Assembly: GCF_000311845.1 (NCBI RefSeq)
Contig: NZ_HE978574.1
Span: forward strand, 1,463,346 to 1,527,345
Length of the DNA stretch: 64,000 bases
Origin: Enorma massiliensis phI
GTDB lineage: Bacteria > Actinomycetota > Coriobacteriia > Coriobacteriales > Coriobacteriaceae
Direction of reading: 5' to 3'
Positions 1-8,314 of the stretch are shown here, in pieces. Numbering within the stretch: the first letter of the stretch is position 1; each line of letters opens with the position of its first letter. Under the pieces are notes generated by a model. The model did not search any database, had not been told where the DNA came from, and worked only from the letters and a program-made list of their open reading frames with translations. The translations under genes and the position numbers were made by a program.

Positions 1-438
1 ATCCTGCTCGACGCACCCTGCACGGGAACGGGAACGTTTCGCCTGGACGACGATCGCGCGGAGAGCCGCATGACAGGCAAGCTCCTCGCCAAGACGGCCC
101 GTTCGCAGCGTGCGCTTCTCGACCGTGCCCTCACCGTCCTCAAACCCGGCGGCACGCTCCTTTACTCCACGTGCTCAATCTTGCCTGAGGAAAATGGCGA
201 GCAGGTGGCGGCCGCGCTGCGGCGGCATCGCGATTGCAGCATCGTGCCGCTCGCAGTGCAGCAAGCTGGGGTTACAGACGATGACGCCAAGCCCCTGCCT
301 GCCAGCACACGCGCGCTTGCTGGCGCATTTGAAGACGGGTCGATCCCCACGCTGAAAAGCGCCGTCGAGGGAACTGTTACCGTCTGCCCCTCCCAGCGCT
401 TCGAGGGCTTCTACCTTGCCCTCATCAAAAAGCAATAA
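1..438 (+). CDS. rsmB: RsmB/NOP2/Sun-family rRNA cytosine-C5 methyltransferase, 3' end
   Basis: Only the last 145 codons are in the window; the reading frame is open from base 1. The visible part is the SAM-dependent catalytic half. It has the motif IV DAPCTGTG loop at visible residues 4-11 and the motif VI YSTCS with the catalytic cysteine near residue 58, after the LKPGG turn. Paired cysteines in motifs IV and VI define the NOL1/NOP2/Sun family, which methylates C5 of rRNA cytosines in the cytoplasm. RsmB (16S m5C967) is the usual member of this length class. The N-terminal NusB-like domain that would confirm RsmB lies outside the window, so the subfamily is inferred. The following 250 bp hold REP-like palindromes. 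Confidence 0.85.
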   Translation: MLLDAPCTGTGTFRLDDDRAESRMTGKLLAKTARSQRALLDRALTVLKPGGTLLYSTCSILPEENGEQVAAALRRHRDCSIVPLAVQQAGVTDDDAKPLPASTRALAGAFEDGSIPTLKSAVEGTVTVCPSQRFEGFYLALIKKQ

Positions 439-513
439 AGCGCGCGCTGCCAGCGGGTGCCCACCTCGCCTCCTGGTGCCCACGGGACCTGCGGAGCAGC
501 TCCGGCCCATCCA

Positions 514-578
514 TCAAAATGGGACAGTCCCAAATTGACCCACGAAAGCGTCAAAATGGGACTGTCCCAAAATCAGCC
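514..578. repeat. Two REP-like palindromes with core GGGACAGTCCC
   Basis: Two near-identical units, 514-540 and 551-578, each begin TCAAAATGGGAC. The first carries TGGGACAGTCCCA, the second TGGGACTGTCCCA, and each is followed by AAA-rich sequence. Each unit can fold on itself. They lie just 3' of the rRNA methyltransferase. A related copy sits at 20818-20846. Such short intergenic palindromes resemble REP sequences mobilised by RAYT proteins, but no RAYT gene is present here. Confidence 0.65.
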
Positions 579-685
579 AAAAAGGATTAGCGTCGTGCAA
601 AAAAGCGAGCCAGCTGCCAAGGCAGCCAGCTCGCCTGCAACATAGCTGAGCGATCGATACTACGGCACCACTCGCCGCTTCATCG

Positions 686-835
686 CTACCGGCGGTGCCG
701 CCCACCGCGGCCCGACTGAGCACGGCGCTCTTCCCTGCGCGCCTTGATAGCCGTGCCAGCAAAGTAGACGACGGCAACGATCACGATCACGCCGACGACG
801 ATACCCAGCGGCTGGATGATATCCATGGCGCTCAT
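686..835 (-). CDS. Tiny single-pass membrane protein (49 aa)
   Basis: This short gene encodes 49 residues and I recognise no named family. Residues 6-28 form one strongly hydrophobic helix (IIQPLGIVVGVIVIVAVVYFA). The rest is a basic tail, KARREERR followed by an RGGRHRR end. This predicts an inner-membrane protein with the positive C-terminus in the cytoplasm. A good Shine-Dalgarno (AAGAAGGG) lies about 10 bp before the ATG, and codon use matches neighbouring genes. A second protein with the same size and plan is at 56786-56935. The gene is convergent with the methyltransferase and lies upstream of the DegV gene's 3' end on the same strand. Function is unknown. Confidence 0.6.
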   Translation of the reverse strand: MSAMDIIQPLGIVVGVIVIVAVVYFAGTAIKARREERRAQSGRGGRHRR

Positions 836-1004
836 AGTCACCGTCCCTTCTTGCAACCCCTATCGCCCGACAGCTTACCAGATACCGGAAGCCGAGGGCG
901 GCAGAACCATCGCATCAAGAAAAATCGAGTTCGCGTGGCAGCGGCCCGCAACACGGGCATGCGAAGCAGCGCGCGATGCCAGCTGGCAAGCAGCAGCGCG
1001 TTCG

Positions 1005-1892
1005 CTAATCGACGCGCTTATCGCCCATGAAGAACAGCGCAACGGTGCCCGGGCCCGTATGCGAACCGATGACGGTGCCGATATTGTTGATGGCGATGTT
1101 GCCCTTGAGCGCGGGAATCTGCTCACCGATGAGCCGCGCGACCTCTTCTGCATCCTCCCTGCAAGCAGAATGCGAGATCGAACATTTACCGGTGTACGCG
1201 GCGCCGTTCTCAACATGGGCCATCATGTTCTTCACAAGCTCGGTGATGGCCTTTTTCTTGGTGCGAATCTTTTCGCGCGGAATCAGTTTTCCCTGATAGT
1301 CGACGTTCATGACCGAGCAGATCTTGAGTGCCGTCGCAATGAGCGCGCTGGTGGAGGAAACGCGGCCGCCGCGCTTCAGGCAATCGAGGTCAGAGACGAA
1401 GAACCAATGGTTGACGTTAAGCTTATGCTCCTCGGCCCACGTAGCCGCCTCGTCGAGCGTTGCCCCGGCATCGCGCATGTCGGCAAGGTAATCCATGAGC
1501 AAACCGTAGCCCGCCGATGCGGCAAGCGAATCGACCACGCGCACCGTTCGATCGGGATACTGGGCCTCAAGGTCGCGCGCCGCAATGACCGCGGAGTTAT
1601 AGGTGCCCGAAATGCCGGAGGAGAGCGTGAGGTGCAGGACGTCTTTGCCCGCCTCGAGCATCGGCTTCCAGAACTCGGTGTACTCGCCCACGCTCACCTG
1701 CGAGGTCTTTGAGGTCGAACCCGCTTTGAGCGCACCGAAGAACGCTTCGGGCGTGACAGATTGGTACAGGTCGTCCTCATGAACGACGCCATCGAGCTCG
1801 TAGTGGAACATGATGTACTCGATGCCGCGCGCCTCGAAGAACGAGCGCGGATAATCCGCCGTCGACTCACAAGACAAGACGAAGGAACCCAT
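1005..1892 (-). CDS. DegV family fatty-acid-binding protein
   Basis: This is a 295-residue protein of the DegV family, soluble proteins that bind a fatty acid in a cleft between two domains and, in Firmicutes, present acyl chains to FakA-type kinases. Family features are the N-terminal strand ending in a Ser/Thr motif (CESTADYP near residues 8-15), the S-G-T motif LSSGISGTYNSA near 93-104, and the RGGRVSS turn near 180. A TTG lies four codons upstream, but the ATG at 1892 is chosen because GGGAG sits 8 bp before it. No fatty-acid kinase partner is adjacent. Its own role cannot be read from the context. Confidence 0.9.
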   Translation of the reverse strand: MGSFVLSCESTADYPRSFFEARGIEYIMFHYELDGVVHEDDLYQSVTPEAFFGALKAGSTSKTSQVSVGEYTEFWKPMLEAGKDVLHLTLSSGISGTYNSAVIAARDLEAQYPDRTVRVVDSLAASAGYGLLMDYLADMRDAGATLDEAATWAEEHKLNVNHWFFVSDLDCLKRGGRVSSTSALIATALKICSVMNVDYQGKLIPREKIRTKKKAITELVKNMMAHVENGAAYTGKCSISHSACREDAEEVARLIGEQIPALKGNIAINNIGTVIGSHTGPGTVALFFMGDKRVD

Positions 1893-2073
1893 AGCTACTC
1901 CCAACCATTCGAGGGCGGCTCACTCAACCCCGATCATCCGCCCAAGCGTTATTGACTATTCGTCATTATCCCACATAATAACTGTCCCGTTGCTCTCATT
2001 TCACCCGCAACGCGAACCGGAAACCCTTACCGCCCTCAACCATGGGGAAGCGGTCGCCATCCGCTCTGGAAAA

Positions 2074-2240
2074 GCCCGTGCAGAGGGGCAACGGCGCGCA
2101 GCGCCGAGCCCCTCCCACCGCCTCGTTTCCAGGGCCCGTGCACGGACAATGGCGCGAAGCGCCGAGTCCCTTCCCACACCCCATCCCCAAGGCCCGTGCA
2201 CGGGCGATGGCGCGCAGCGCCGAGCCCCCACCCCCATTTC
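2074..2240. repeat. Three imperfect 58-60 bp GC-rich tandem repeats
   Basis: Three units begin with GCCCGTG at 2074, 2134 and 2192. Each contains GGCGCGCAGCGCCGAG or a one-base variant. Unit lengths are 60 and 58. They fill most of the 505-bp gap between the DegV start and the end of argS. No open frame with coding character was seen through them. Confidence 0.7.
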
Positions 2241-2275
2241 TTTCTCTACATCCCCGACAACGAGCCCGAGACGCA

Positions 2276-2372
2276 GGAAGGCCCCGGAGGGATTCCTTCG
2301 CGCGTTTCCCGCAGCTGCTCGGCTCTGCCGAGCAGCGAGGACCACGCGCGGAGGAACCCTCCGGGGCCTTCC
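2276..2372. repeat. Nested-hairpin element (copy 1) downstream of argS
   Basis: A 29-30 bp outer stem pairs 2276-2305 with 2344-2372, with one bulge and one mismatch. It encloses a perfect 10-bp hairpin (2314-2323 with 2327-2336, 3-nt loop). The core carries TTCCCGCAG at 2306, TCGGCTCTGCCGA at 2319 and GCGAGGACCA at 2335. The same core, with a different outer stem, is found inverted at 40641-40678. It may end argS transcription (argS stops at 2398 on the minus strand), but it has no U-tract. Confidence 0.75.
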
Positions 2373-2397
2373 CATGGGAGCCGAAGGCTCGTTCAAC

Positions 2398-4242
2398 CTA
2401 CATCTGCGTAGGCGCGGACACACCGATGAGCGAGAGGCACAGGGCGATCACCGAACGCACGGCGTCGCAGGCACCAAGGCGCGCACGGACGACCGCCGGA
2501 TCAACCGGACGGCCCTCGCTCGGCAGCACCTGGCAAGCGGCGTAGAAGCTATGGAACGCAGACGCGAGCTCTTCGACATAGTGCGTGATACGGAACGGGG
2601 CACGGTCGCGGGCTGCGCCGGCGATGAGATCCTGAAGCTCAGAGAGCTTGCGGGAGAGCGCAAGCTCGGTGGGATCGGTGAGCAGCGAGTAGTCGACGTC
2701 GCCGTAGATGGCCTTGATGGCCACGTTCTCCATGCCCATGAGGTCGGCCTGCTCGGGCGTGACGCCTGCAGCCTTGCGCAGGATGGAGCAGATGCGCGCA
2801 TGAGCATACTGCACGTAGAAGACGGGGTTATCGGCCGTCTTCTCCTTGACCTTCTCGATGTCGAAGTCGATGGTCTGGTTGGAGGAACGGCTCACGAGCG
2901 TGTAGCGGGCCGCATCGGCGCCCACCTCGTCGATAAGCTCGCGGAACGTAATCATCGTACCCTTGCGCTTGGACATACGGATCGGCTTGCCGTTGCGAAG
3001 GAGGTTCACGAACTGGCCCAGCGGCACCTCGAACTGCCCGGGGTAGCCAAGAGCGTCGCACACGGCCTTCACGCGCGCGATATAGCCGTGGTGGTCGGCG
3101 CCCCAGATGTCGAGAACGCGGTCGACGCGCTGGAACTTGTTCCAGTGATAGGCGATGTCGGACGAGAAGTAGGTGTAGTCGCCATTGGACTTCTGGATGA
3201 CGCGGTCCTTGTCATCACCGAACTCGGTGGACTTGAACCACAGCGCGCCATCGTCGGTGCGGTAGAGATAACCCATCTTGTCGAGCTTGTCGTAGGCGCG
3301 CTCCACCGGCGAGGTGCCCGTCCAGTCCTTCTGGTACATGGTGCGCTCGCTCATCCACACATCGAAGTCGCAGCGCACGTCGTGACAGGTCTCCTTCATG
3401 TCCTTGAGCATCTTCTGGTAACCGCGCTCGCGGAAGCTGAGCATGCGCTCCTGGGGATCAGCGTTCACCCACTTGTCGCCGTCGGTCTTCCAGAAGGCAG
3501 CCGCCTCGTCGATGATGTAGGTGCCGCCATAGGAGTCCTTGCCCAGGTCGGCCGTGAAGTCATCCATGTAGGGATGGCTATCGGGGTGCTCGTCGGCCTC
3601 GTCCTGAACGTAGTTGTCGCGATCCTTGGCAAGGAAGTCGCGCGCGGCGTCGATATCGCAGCCCTGCTTCTCGATGATGTCGGCAAGCTGCATATAGCGC
3701 TTGGAGATCGAGTTGCCGAAGGTGTTCATCTGGTTGCCGTAGTCGTTGATCCAGAACTCGCGCTCGATGTCGTAGCCGGCGTGCTCCATGACGCGGCACA
3801 TCGAGTCGCCGAGCGCAGCCCAGCGGCCGTGACCCACGTGCATGGGGCCCACAGGGTTAGCGGACACGAACTCGACCTGGGTCTTGAGGCCGCCGCCCAC
3901 GTTGGACTTCGCAAAGTCCATGCCCTGCTCACGCGCCTCGGCGAAGACGGCGTTCTTCGCTGCAACGGAGAGGTAGAAGTTGATGAAGCCGGGGCCGGCG
4001 ATCTCGACCTTCTCCACGACGTCGCTCTCGGGCAGGTACTTCACGATCGCCTCGGCGATGGCGCGGGGAGCCTGGTGGGCGAGCTTGGCGGATTTCAACG
4101 CCATGGTGGAGGTCCACTCGCCGTGAGAGGTGTCCGCCGGTCGCTCGATGCCACAATCTTCCAGCTCGAATGCGGGCAGGTCGCCGGCTTCCTGGGCGGC
4201 GGCGAGAGCGGCGCGAACCAGCTCTTCGATCTTCTCGGGCAT
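2398..4242 (-). CDS. argS: Arginyl-tRNA synthetase
   Basis: This class I aminoacyl-tRNA synthetase (614 aa) charges tRNA-Arg in the cytoplasm. The order is an N-terminal Add-1-like domain, a Rossmann catalytic domain with the HIGH-equivalent HVGHGR at residues 135-140, the KMSKS-equivalent MSKRKG near 423-428, and a C-terminal DALR anticodon-binding domain (PVFYVQYAHARI near 467 onward) ending in a methionine. Length fits ArgS. The ATG at 4242 has an ideal AAGGAGGAATTG ribosome site; the frame stays open further upstream without a site. A likely promoter lies on the minus strand in the 250-bp gap shared with the divergent carD. No T-box leader was recognised. Confidence 0.97.
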   Translation of the reverse strand: MPEKIEELVRAALAAAQEAGDLPAFELEDCGIERPADTSHGEWTSTMALKSAKLAHQAPRAIAEAIVKYLPESDVVEKVEIAGPGFINFYLSVAAKNAVFAEAREQGMDFAKSNVGGGLKTQVEFVSANPVGPMHVGHGRWAALGDSMCRVMEHAGYDIEREFWINDYGNQMNTFGNSISKRYMQLADIIEKQGCDIDAARDFLAKDRDNYVQDEADEHPDSHPYMDDFTADLGKDSYGGTYIIDEAAAFWKTDGDKWVNADPQERMLSFRERGYQKMLKDMKETCHDVRCDFDVWMSERTMYQKDWTGTSPVERAYDKLDKMGYLYRTDDGALWFKSTEFGDDKDRVIQKSNGDYTYFSSDIAYHWNKFQRVDRVLDIWGADHHGYIARVKAVCDALGYPGQFEVPLGQFVNLLRNGKPIRMSKRKGTMITFRELIDEVGADAARYTLVSRSSNQTIDFDIEKVKEKTADNPVFYVQYAHARICSILRKAAGVTPEQADLMGMENVAIKAIYGDVDYSLLTDPTELALSRKLSELQDLIAGAARDRAPFRITHYVEELASAFHSFYAACQVLPSEGRPVDPAVVRARLGACDAVRSVIALCLSLIGVSAPTQM

Positions 4243-4490
4243 GCAATTCCTCCTTGAAAAATGCTTCGGTACCCTCCCAGGGCACGCACATACAAGTAGT
4301 TGAACTATAGCACACCCCATGCGAGCTGCGCGGGAGCTGAGGAATCTCGAACGCGCTATACACAAAGGAGCGGGGCCCGCCCGATGCATCCGAATCGTGC
4401 CCTTCGTGTTCATTTTGAGGGACATCGGCATAAATCCGCACGTAAACGTGGTATTCTATATATCAAGGTAGCTTAATAGTTGGAGGAAGC

Positions 4491-4994
4491 ATGTTCAGTA
4501 TCGGAGAGCACGTTATTCACCCCGGGCAGGGAGTCTGCACCGTCACCGGTTTCGACGAAGACGCCCCCACGCCCATGATCATCCTTGAGTGTAAGCAAGG
4601 GCACGCGAAGACGCGCATGATGTACCCGCTCGCGCAATCCGATCGACTGCACCTGGCCATCTCGCGCGAGGAGGCCGAAAACCTCATCGAGCATTACGGC
4701 GACCTCGAATGCGACCCCTTTACCGAGCGCAACAGCTCGCTTGAAGAAACCCATTTCAAACAGCTCCTCAAAGAAGGAGCGCCCGAGACGGTGCGTGTGG
4801 CGAAGACGATGCACCACCGCATCCGGCTTGCCGAGCGCCAAGCAAAGAAGCCGAGCAGCTACTACGCGCGCGTGCTCAAGGAGGCGCGCCGCCGCTCGCT
4901 CGAGGAGCTCGCTGTGGCCATCGGCTGCCCTGAGGAGGATATCGAGCAACGCCTCTCGGCTGCGGAATCCGCAATCGACGCAAGCTTGAACTAG
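4491..4994 (+). CDS. carD: CarD-family transcription regulator
   Basis: The 167-residue product opens with the CarD/TRCF RNA-polymerase-interaction domain (GEHVIHPGQGVCTVTGF, residues 5-21, then MMYPLAQSD). It continues into a basic helical C-terminal half (residues ~95-160). CarD proteins bind the RNAP beta subunit and the upstream edge of the transcription bubble, stabilising open complexes at rRNA and housekeeping promoters, and they are typical of Actinobacteria. The start has GGAGGAAGC immediately upstream. It is divergent from argS. The -10 region is probably within the TATTCTATATAT stretch around 4451-4462. Confidence 0.93.
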   Translation: MFSIGEHVIHPGQGVCTVTGFDEDAPTPMIILECKQGHAKTRMMYPLAQSDRLHLAISREEAENLIEHYGDLECDPFTERNSSLEETHFKQLLKEGAPETVRVAKTMHHRIRLAERQAKKPSSYYARVLKEARRRSLEELAVAIGCPEEDIEQRLSAAESAIDASLN

Positions 4995-5146
4995 CCAGCA
5001 CATAGCCAAGCCGCTGCCGTGGCGAACGGCCACTTTTCCGGCAATCCCATCGCCAAGAGGACGGGTCCTTCGTTCGGCCAGACGGGTGGCGGACGCATGG
5101 CATGGCAACTCCCGAAGAATATGGGATGCGCGGACGGCGCCTGAGC

Positions 5147-5289
5147 AAAACTATCGCCAAAGGATCGGATTTTCGGGGACTGCCCGAGTACACCTCATGA
5201 ACGTTGCGTAGAAACCGCAGGTAAACGCGATGGGGTGAAACCGTCTACTTCGCTTGACCCTCAAAATCCAGTCCTTTGGCGATAGTTTT
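5147..5289. repeat. 143-bp inverted-repeat element (copy A)
   Basis: A 27-bp left arm (5147-5173, beginning AAAACTATCGCCAAAGGA) is matched by the right arm (5263-5289) in inverted orientation at 25 of 27 positions. The interior carries CGCAG at 5216 and GTCTACT at 5243. Both lie at exactly the same offsets (69 and 96) as in copy B at 48878-49020, which is also 143 bp. The interior has no open frame. This is MITE-like in form, and it occupies most of the gap between carD and the AraC gene's 3' end. Confidence 0.8.
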
Positions 5290-5361
5290 GGCCTTTTCCA
5301 TTACTCCAGGGCCATTTTGGTTGCAATCGAACGTGCCAAACGGCCGGCCCCGAGGTCGCCT

Positions 5362-6306
5362 TCACTCTCCTATCGCACTCGGCGGCATTCCGAAGGCACG
5401 CTCGAAGGCAACGGTGAAGCTCGAAACGCGAGGGTATCCGACGCCGTGAGCGACCTCGGAGACGCTGAGCCCGCCCCGTTCGAGCAGCTGACGCGCGCGC
5501 TCCATCTTCGACCTGCGGATATACGCCCCCAAGCTCTCTCCCGTCTCCTGGCGGAACACGGCGCACAGGCGCGTCCTACTTGTGAGCAGAGCGCGCGCGA
5601 GCTCGTCGAGCGTCAACATCTCATCCATGCGCATCGCAACGAGACGCTCGGCCGCGCGCACGAGCCGCGCCTGCTCACGCGTGCCCGCGGCGCGCTCAGC
5701 ACGACTCCGCTCCTCGAACCAGGCTATCGCGGTCCGCGCTGCGGTCTCGGCGCCCCGCAGGGCGGACGCGCCGTCGAGGAGCCGTCCGCCAAACAGCGGC
5801 GTCATGGAGCACAGGCATCGGTCGAGCGCGCAGGCGAGCTCCGCATCGCAGGCACTCCCCGGCTCATCGATAAGCTCTAGAGCGGAGCGCTGTTCGCGCG
5901 CCTCGAGACGCGAGAACCACTCGGGCAGGAACGTAACCGAGACCGCATCGTGCACATCCCCCGCGCGAAGTACGCACCGCTGGGGGTCATCGGCATGTCC
6001 GAATACGGCCACGTTGCCAGCGCGCTGCGCTCGGATCGGCTGGGCCACCGGGCAAAGCGAGAGGCTGTCGGCCGACAGCGTGCACACGCAGAGGCCCGGC
6101 ACGCTGCGCTCGTGAAATGCCATGTCGCTTCTCACCTCGATACGATGGGAGGTCACGACGCAAAGCCCTTTCAGCCGATACACGACCACGCACGCCCGCG
6201 CCCGCTCATCCGAGACCGCGCCGGTAAGCGCGTCGCCCGCTTCTTCGAGCGTGATGCCGAACTGCTCAATCTGAGGTCTGTAGAGCTCATCGAGCCGATC
6301 TGTCAC
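5362..6306 (-). CDS. AraC-family transcription regulator
   Basis: The last ~100 residues of this 314-residue protein are a two-helix-turn-helix AraC/XylS domain. The first HTH is at LTLDELARALLTSRTRLCAVF. It is followed by GESLGAYIRRSKMERARQLL and the second HTH around LSVSEVAHGVGYPRVSSFTVAFERAFG. The N-terminal ~210 residues are a poorly conserved sensor region. The GTG at 6306 is preferred for its GGAGGGAGG ribosome site; an in-frame ATG at 6363 has none. The gene is divergent from a two-gene ABC transporter, an arrangement known from siderophore regulators such as YbtA/YbtPQ, so control of that operon is likely. The effector is unknown. Confidence 0.85.
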   Translation of the reverse strand: MTDRLDELYRPQIEQFGITLEEAGDALTGAVSDERARACVVVYRLKGLCVVTSHRIEVRSDMAFHERSVPGLCVCTLSADSLSLCPVAQPIRAQRAGNVAVFGHADDPQRCVLRAGDVHDAVSVTFLPEWFSRLEAREQRSALELIDEPGSACDAELACALDRCLCSMTPLFGGRLLDGASALRGAETAARTAIAWFEERSRAERAAGTREQARLVRAAERLVAMRMDEMLTLDELARALLTSRTRLCAVFRQETGESLGAYIRRSKMERARQLLERGGLSVSEVAHGVGYPRVSSFTVAFERAFGMPPSAIGE

Positions 6307-6382
6307 CGCGCCGCCTCCCTCCGCTTTTCGAATTCGTACCAAGCTTCTGCATGCGCAGCGCATCGTCTTGTCCTCATGATAA

Positions 6383-6398
6383 GTTAGTCGATGCTAAC
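6383..6398. promoter_or_regulatory. Operator-like palindrome GTTAG-N6-CTAAC
   Basis: A perfect inverted repeat, GTTAG tcgatg CTAAC, lies between the AraC gene and the ATG of the ABC transporter (6422). The same design with CTAAT recurs at 10201-10216 ahead of a truncated ABC permease. Placement and symmetry suggest a repressor site, perhaps for an iron- or manganese-responsive regulator of the DtxR family. The identity is an inference. Confidence 0.45.
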
Positions 6399-6421
6399 AG
6401 TTCAAGGGAACGGAGGCTTCT

Positions 6422-8314
6422 ATGGAAGGACAGGCTGCTGCGGACGCGCGGCCCAACAAGACGGCGCATCCCGTAGGGAGGCTGCTCGCCTTCGCCGGCC
6501 CGCGCCGAGCACTCACCTACCTAGGCTGCGTGCTCTCAGCCATCTCGATGCTCGTTTCGTTCGGACCGTATGTGTGCATATGGTTCGCCGCGCGCGACCT
6601 CATCGCCGCAGCTCCCAACTGGGACGCAGCGACAGACATCGCAACCTACGGATGGTGGGCGCTCGGATTTGCGATAGCGTCCATCGCACTCTACTTCATA
6701 GGCCTCATGTGCACGCACCTCGCCGCATTCCGTTGCGCATCGAACATGCGCAAGCGCGCGACCGAACACCTCATGCACGCGGGCCTAGGCTACTTCGATA
6801 CGCATGCGAGCGGAGCGCTCCGGCGCGTGGTGGATGGCTGCGCCCTCGAGACCGAAGGCCTACTCGCCCACAAGCTGCCGGACACCGCGGGCTCAATAGC
6901 CATGATCGCAGGCATGTTCGCGCTGTTCTTCGTCTTCGATTGGCGACTGGGCGTGGCCTGTCTCGTGCCGGTCGTCATCAGCCTCGCCTGCATGTTCTAC
7001 ATGATGGGTGGGCGAGGCATGGACTTCATGACGCGCTACATGGAGTCGCTCGTGAAGATGAACAAGACGGGCACCGAGTACGTGCGAGGCATTCCCGTGG
7101 TCAAGGTCTTCCAACAGACGGTATACAGCTTCCGCGCGTTCCACGACGCCATCGAGGAGTTCACGGTGCTCGCTCAGGATTACGCCGTGAAATGGTGCCA
7201 GACGCCGCAGGCGCTCTCGCTCACCGTCATCAGCGCGGCGGCGGCCTTCCTCGTGCCAGTGGCAGTGCTTCTCGCTCCCGGCGAGACCGACCTCGCCCAC
7301 TTTGCCGCCAACTTTGCCTTCTACGCGATCTTCTCAGCGGTGATCCCTACGGCCATGACGCGCGTAATGTTCATGTCCGATGCATTCCAATCGGCGACGG
7401 ACGCCGTGAACCGTGTGGAGGAAGTGCTCGCCGCCCCCGTGATTGAAGCGCCCCTAAGCCCGCGCACGCCAGCGGACAACTCCATCCGCTTCAACGACGT
7501 CACCTTCACGTACGAAGGAAGCGGGGAGCCCGCACTCGACCATGTCTCCTTCGATGTGCCGGCAGGGGCCACCGTGGCGCTCGTAGGGCCCTCTGGAGGT
7601 GGGAAGACAACAGCCGCGAGCCTTGTGCCGCGTTTCTGGGACGCAGACTCCGGGCACGTCCTCGTGGGCGGCACCGATGTTCGTGACATGGACCCCGCCG
7701 ACCTCATGGGCCGCGTGGCCTTCGTCTTCCAGGCGAACCGGCTCTTCTCGCAGAGCATCCTGGAGAACGTGCGCGCCGCGCGCCCCGATGCCACGCGCGA
7801 ACAAGTAATGGCCGCGCTCGAGGCCGCGCAGTGCTCAGACATCATCGCCAAGTTGCCGAACGGAGTGGACACCGTCTATGGAACCGATGGCTCCCACCTC
7901 TCGGGAGGCGAGGTACAGCGGCTCATGCTCGCCCGCGCAATCCTAAAAGATGCACCCATCGTGGTGCTCGACGAGGCCACAGCCTTCGCCGACCCCGAGA
8001 ACGAAGTGAAGATCCAGGCCGCCTTCAAACGCCTTGCGCGAGGGCGGGACGGCTCGCCGCGAACGGTGCTCATGGTGGCGCACCGACTCTCCACCGTGAG
8101 GAACGCCGACAAGATCGTTGTGCTCAACGAAGGATGCGCGGCCGAGCAGGGCACCCATGAGGAGCTCCTCGCCGCAGGAGGGCTCTACGCGTGCATGTGG
8201 GCCGACTACGAGAAGGCTGTGAGCTGGAGAATCACAAGCGTAGAGCAAAGCTCGAAGGAGCCGAAAGGGACAGAGCCCCATCGCGCCGACCGGGTTGAAG
8301 GGAGCGTGGCATAG
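6422..8314 (+). CDS. ABC transporter, fused permease/ATPase, subunit 1 (siderophore-importer type)
   Basis: This 630-residue half-transporter has a six-helix exporter-fold membrane domain (roughly residues 30-310), then an ATPase domain. Walker A is GPSGGGKTT near 389, the signature LSGGEVQR near 494, and Walker B is VVLDEATAFADPENE near 513-527. The DEATAFADPENE form is characteristic of YbtP/YbtQ- and IrtAB-like transporters that import ferric siderophores in spite of an exporter fold. The N-terminus is short and cytosolic. GGAGG lies 6 bp before the ATG. Its stop codon touches the start of the partner gene, so the two are translated together and very likely form a heterodimer. The substrate is inferred, not shown. 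Confidence 0.9.
   Translation: MEGQAAADARPNKTAHPVGRLLAFAGPRRALTYLGCVLSAISMLVSFGPYVCIWFAARDLIAAAPNWDAATDIATYGWWALGFAIASIALYFIGLMCTHLAAFRCASNMRKRATEHLMHAGLGYFDTHASGALRRVVDGCALETEGLLAHKLPDTAGSIAMIAGMFALFFVFDWRLGVACLVPVVISLACMFYMMGGRGMDFMTRYMESLVKMNKTGTEYVRGIPVVKVFQQTVYSFRAFHDAIEEFTVLAQDYAVKWCQTPQALSLTVISAAAAFLVPVAVLLAPGETDLAHFAANFAFYAIFSAVIPTAMTRVMFMSDAFQSATDAVNRVEEVLAAPVIEAPLSPRTPADNSIRFNDVTFTYEGSGEPALDHVSFDVPAGATVALVGPSGGGKTTAASLVPRFWDADSGHVLVGGTDVRDMDPADLMGRVAFVFQANRLFSQSILENVRAARPDATREQVMAALEAAQCSDIIAKLPNGVDTVYGTDGSHLSGGEVQRLMLARAILKDAPIVVLDEATAFADPENEVKIQAAFKRLARGRDGSPRTVLMVAHRLSTVRNADKIVVLNEGCAAEQGTHEELLAAGGLYACMWADYEKAVSWRITSVEQSSKEPKGTEPHRADRVEGSVA

Noticed and set aside
1990-4257. 755-codon open frame on the plus strand opposite argS
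   Set aside because: It lies antisense to a clear argS gene, has no ribosome site and is low in recognisable domains. Long antisense frames are expected at this GC content.
4243-4490. T-box or other tRNA-sensing leader before argS
   Set aside because: No specifier loop or T-box sequence (TGGNACCGCG type) could be found; the region looks like a plain divergent promoter.
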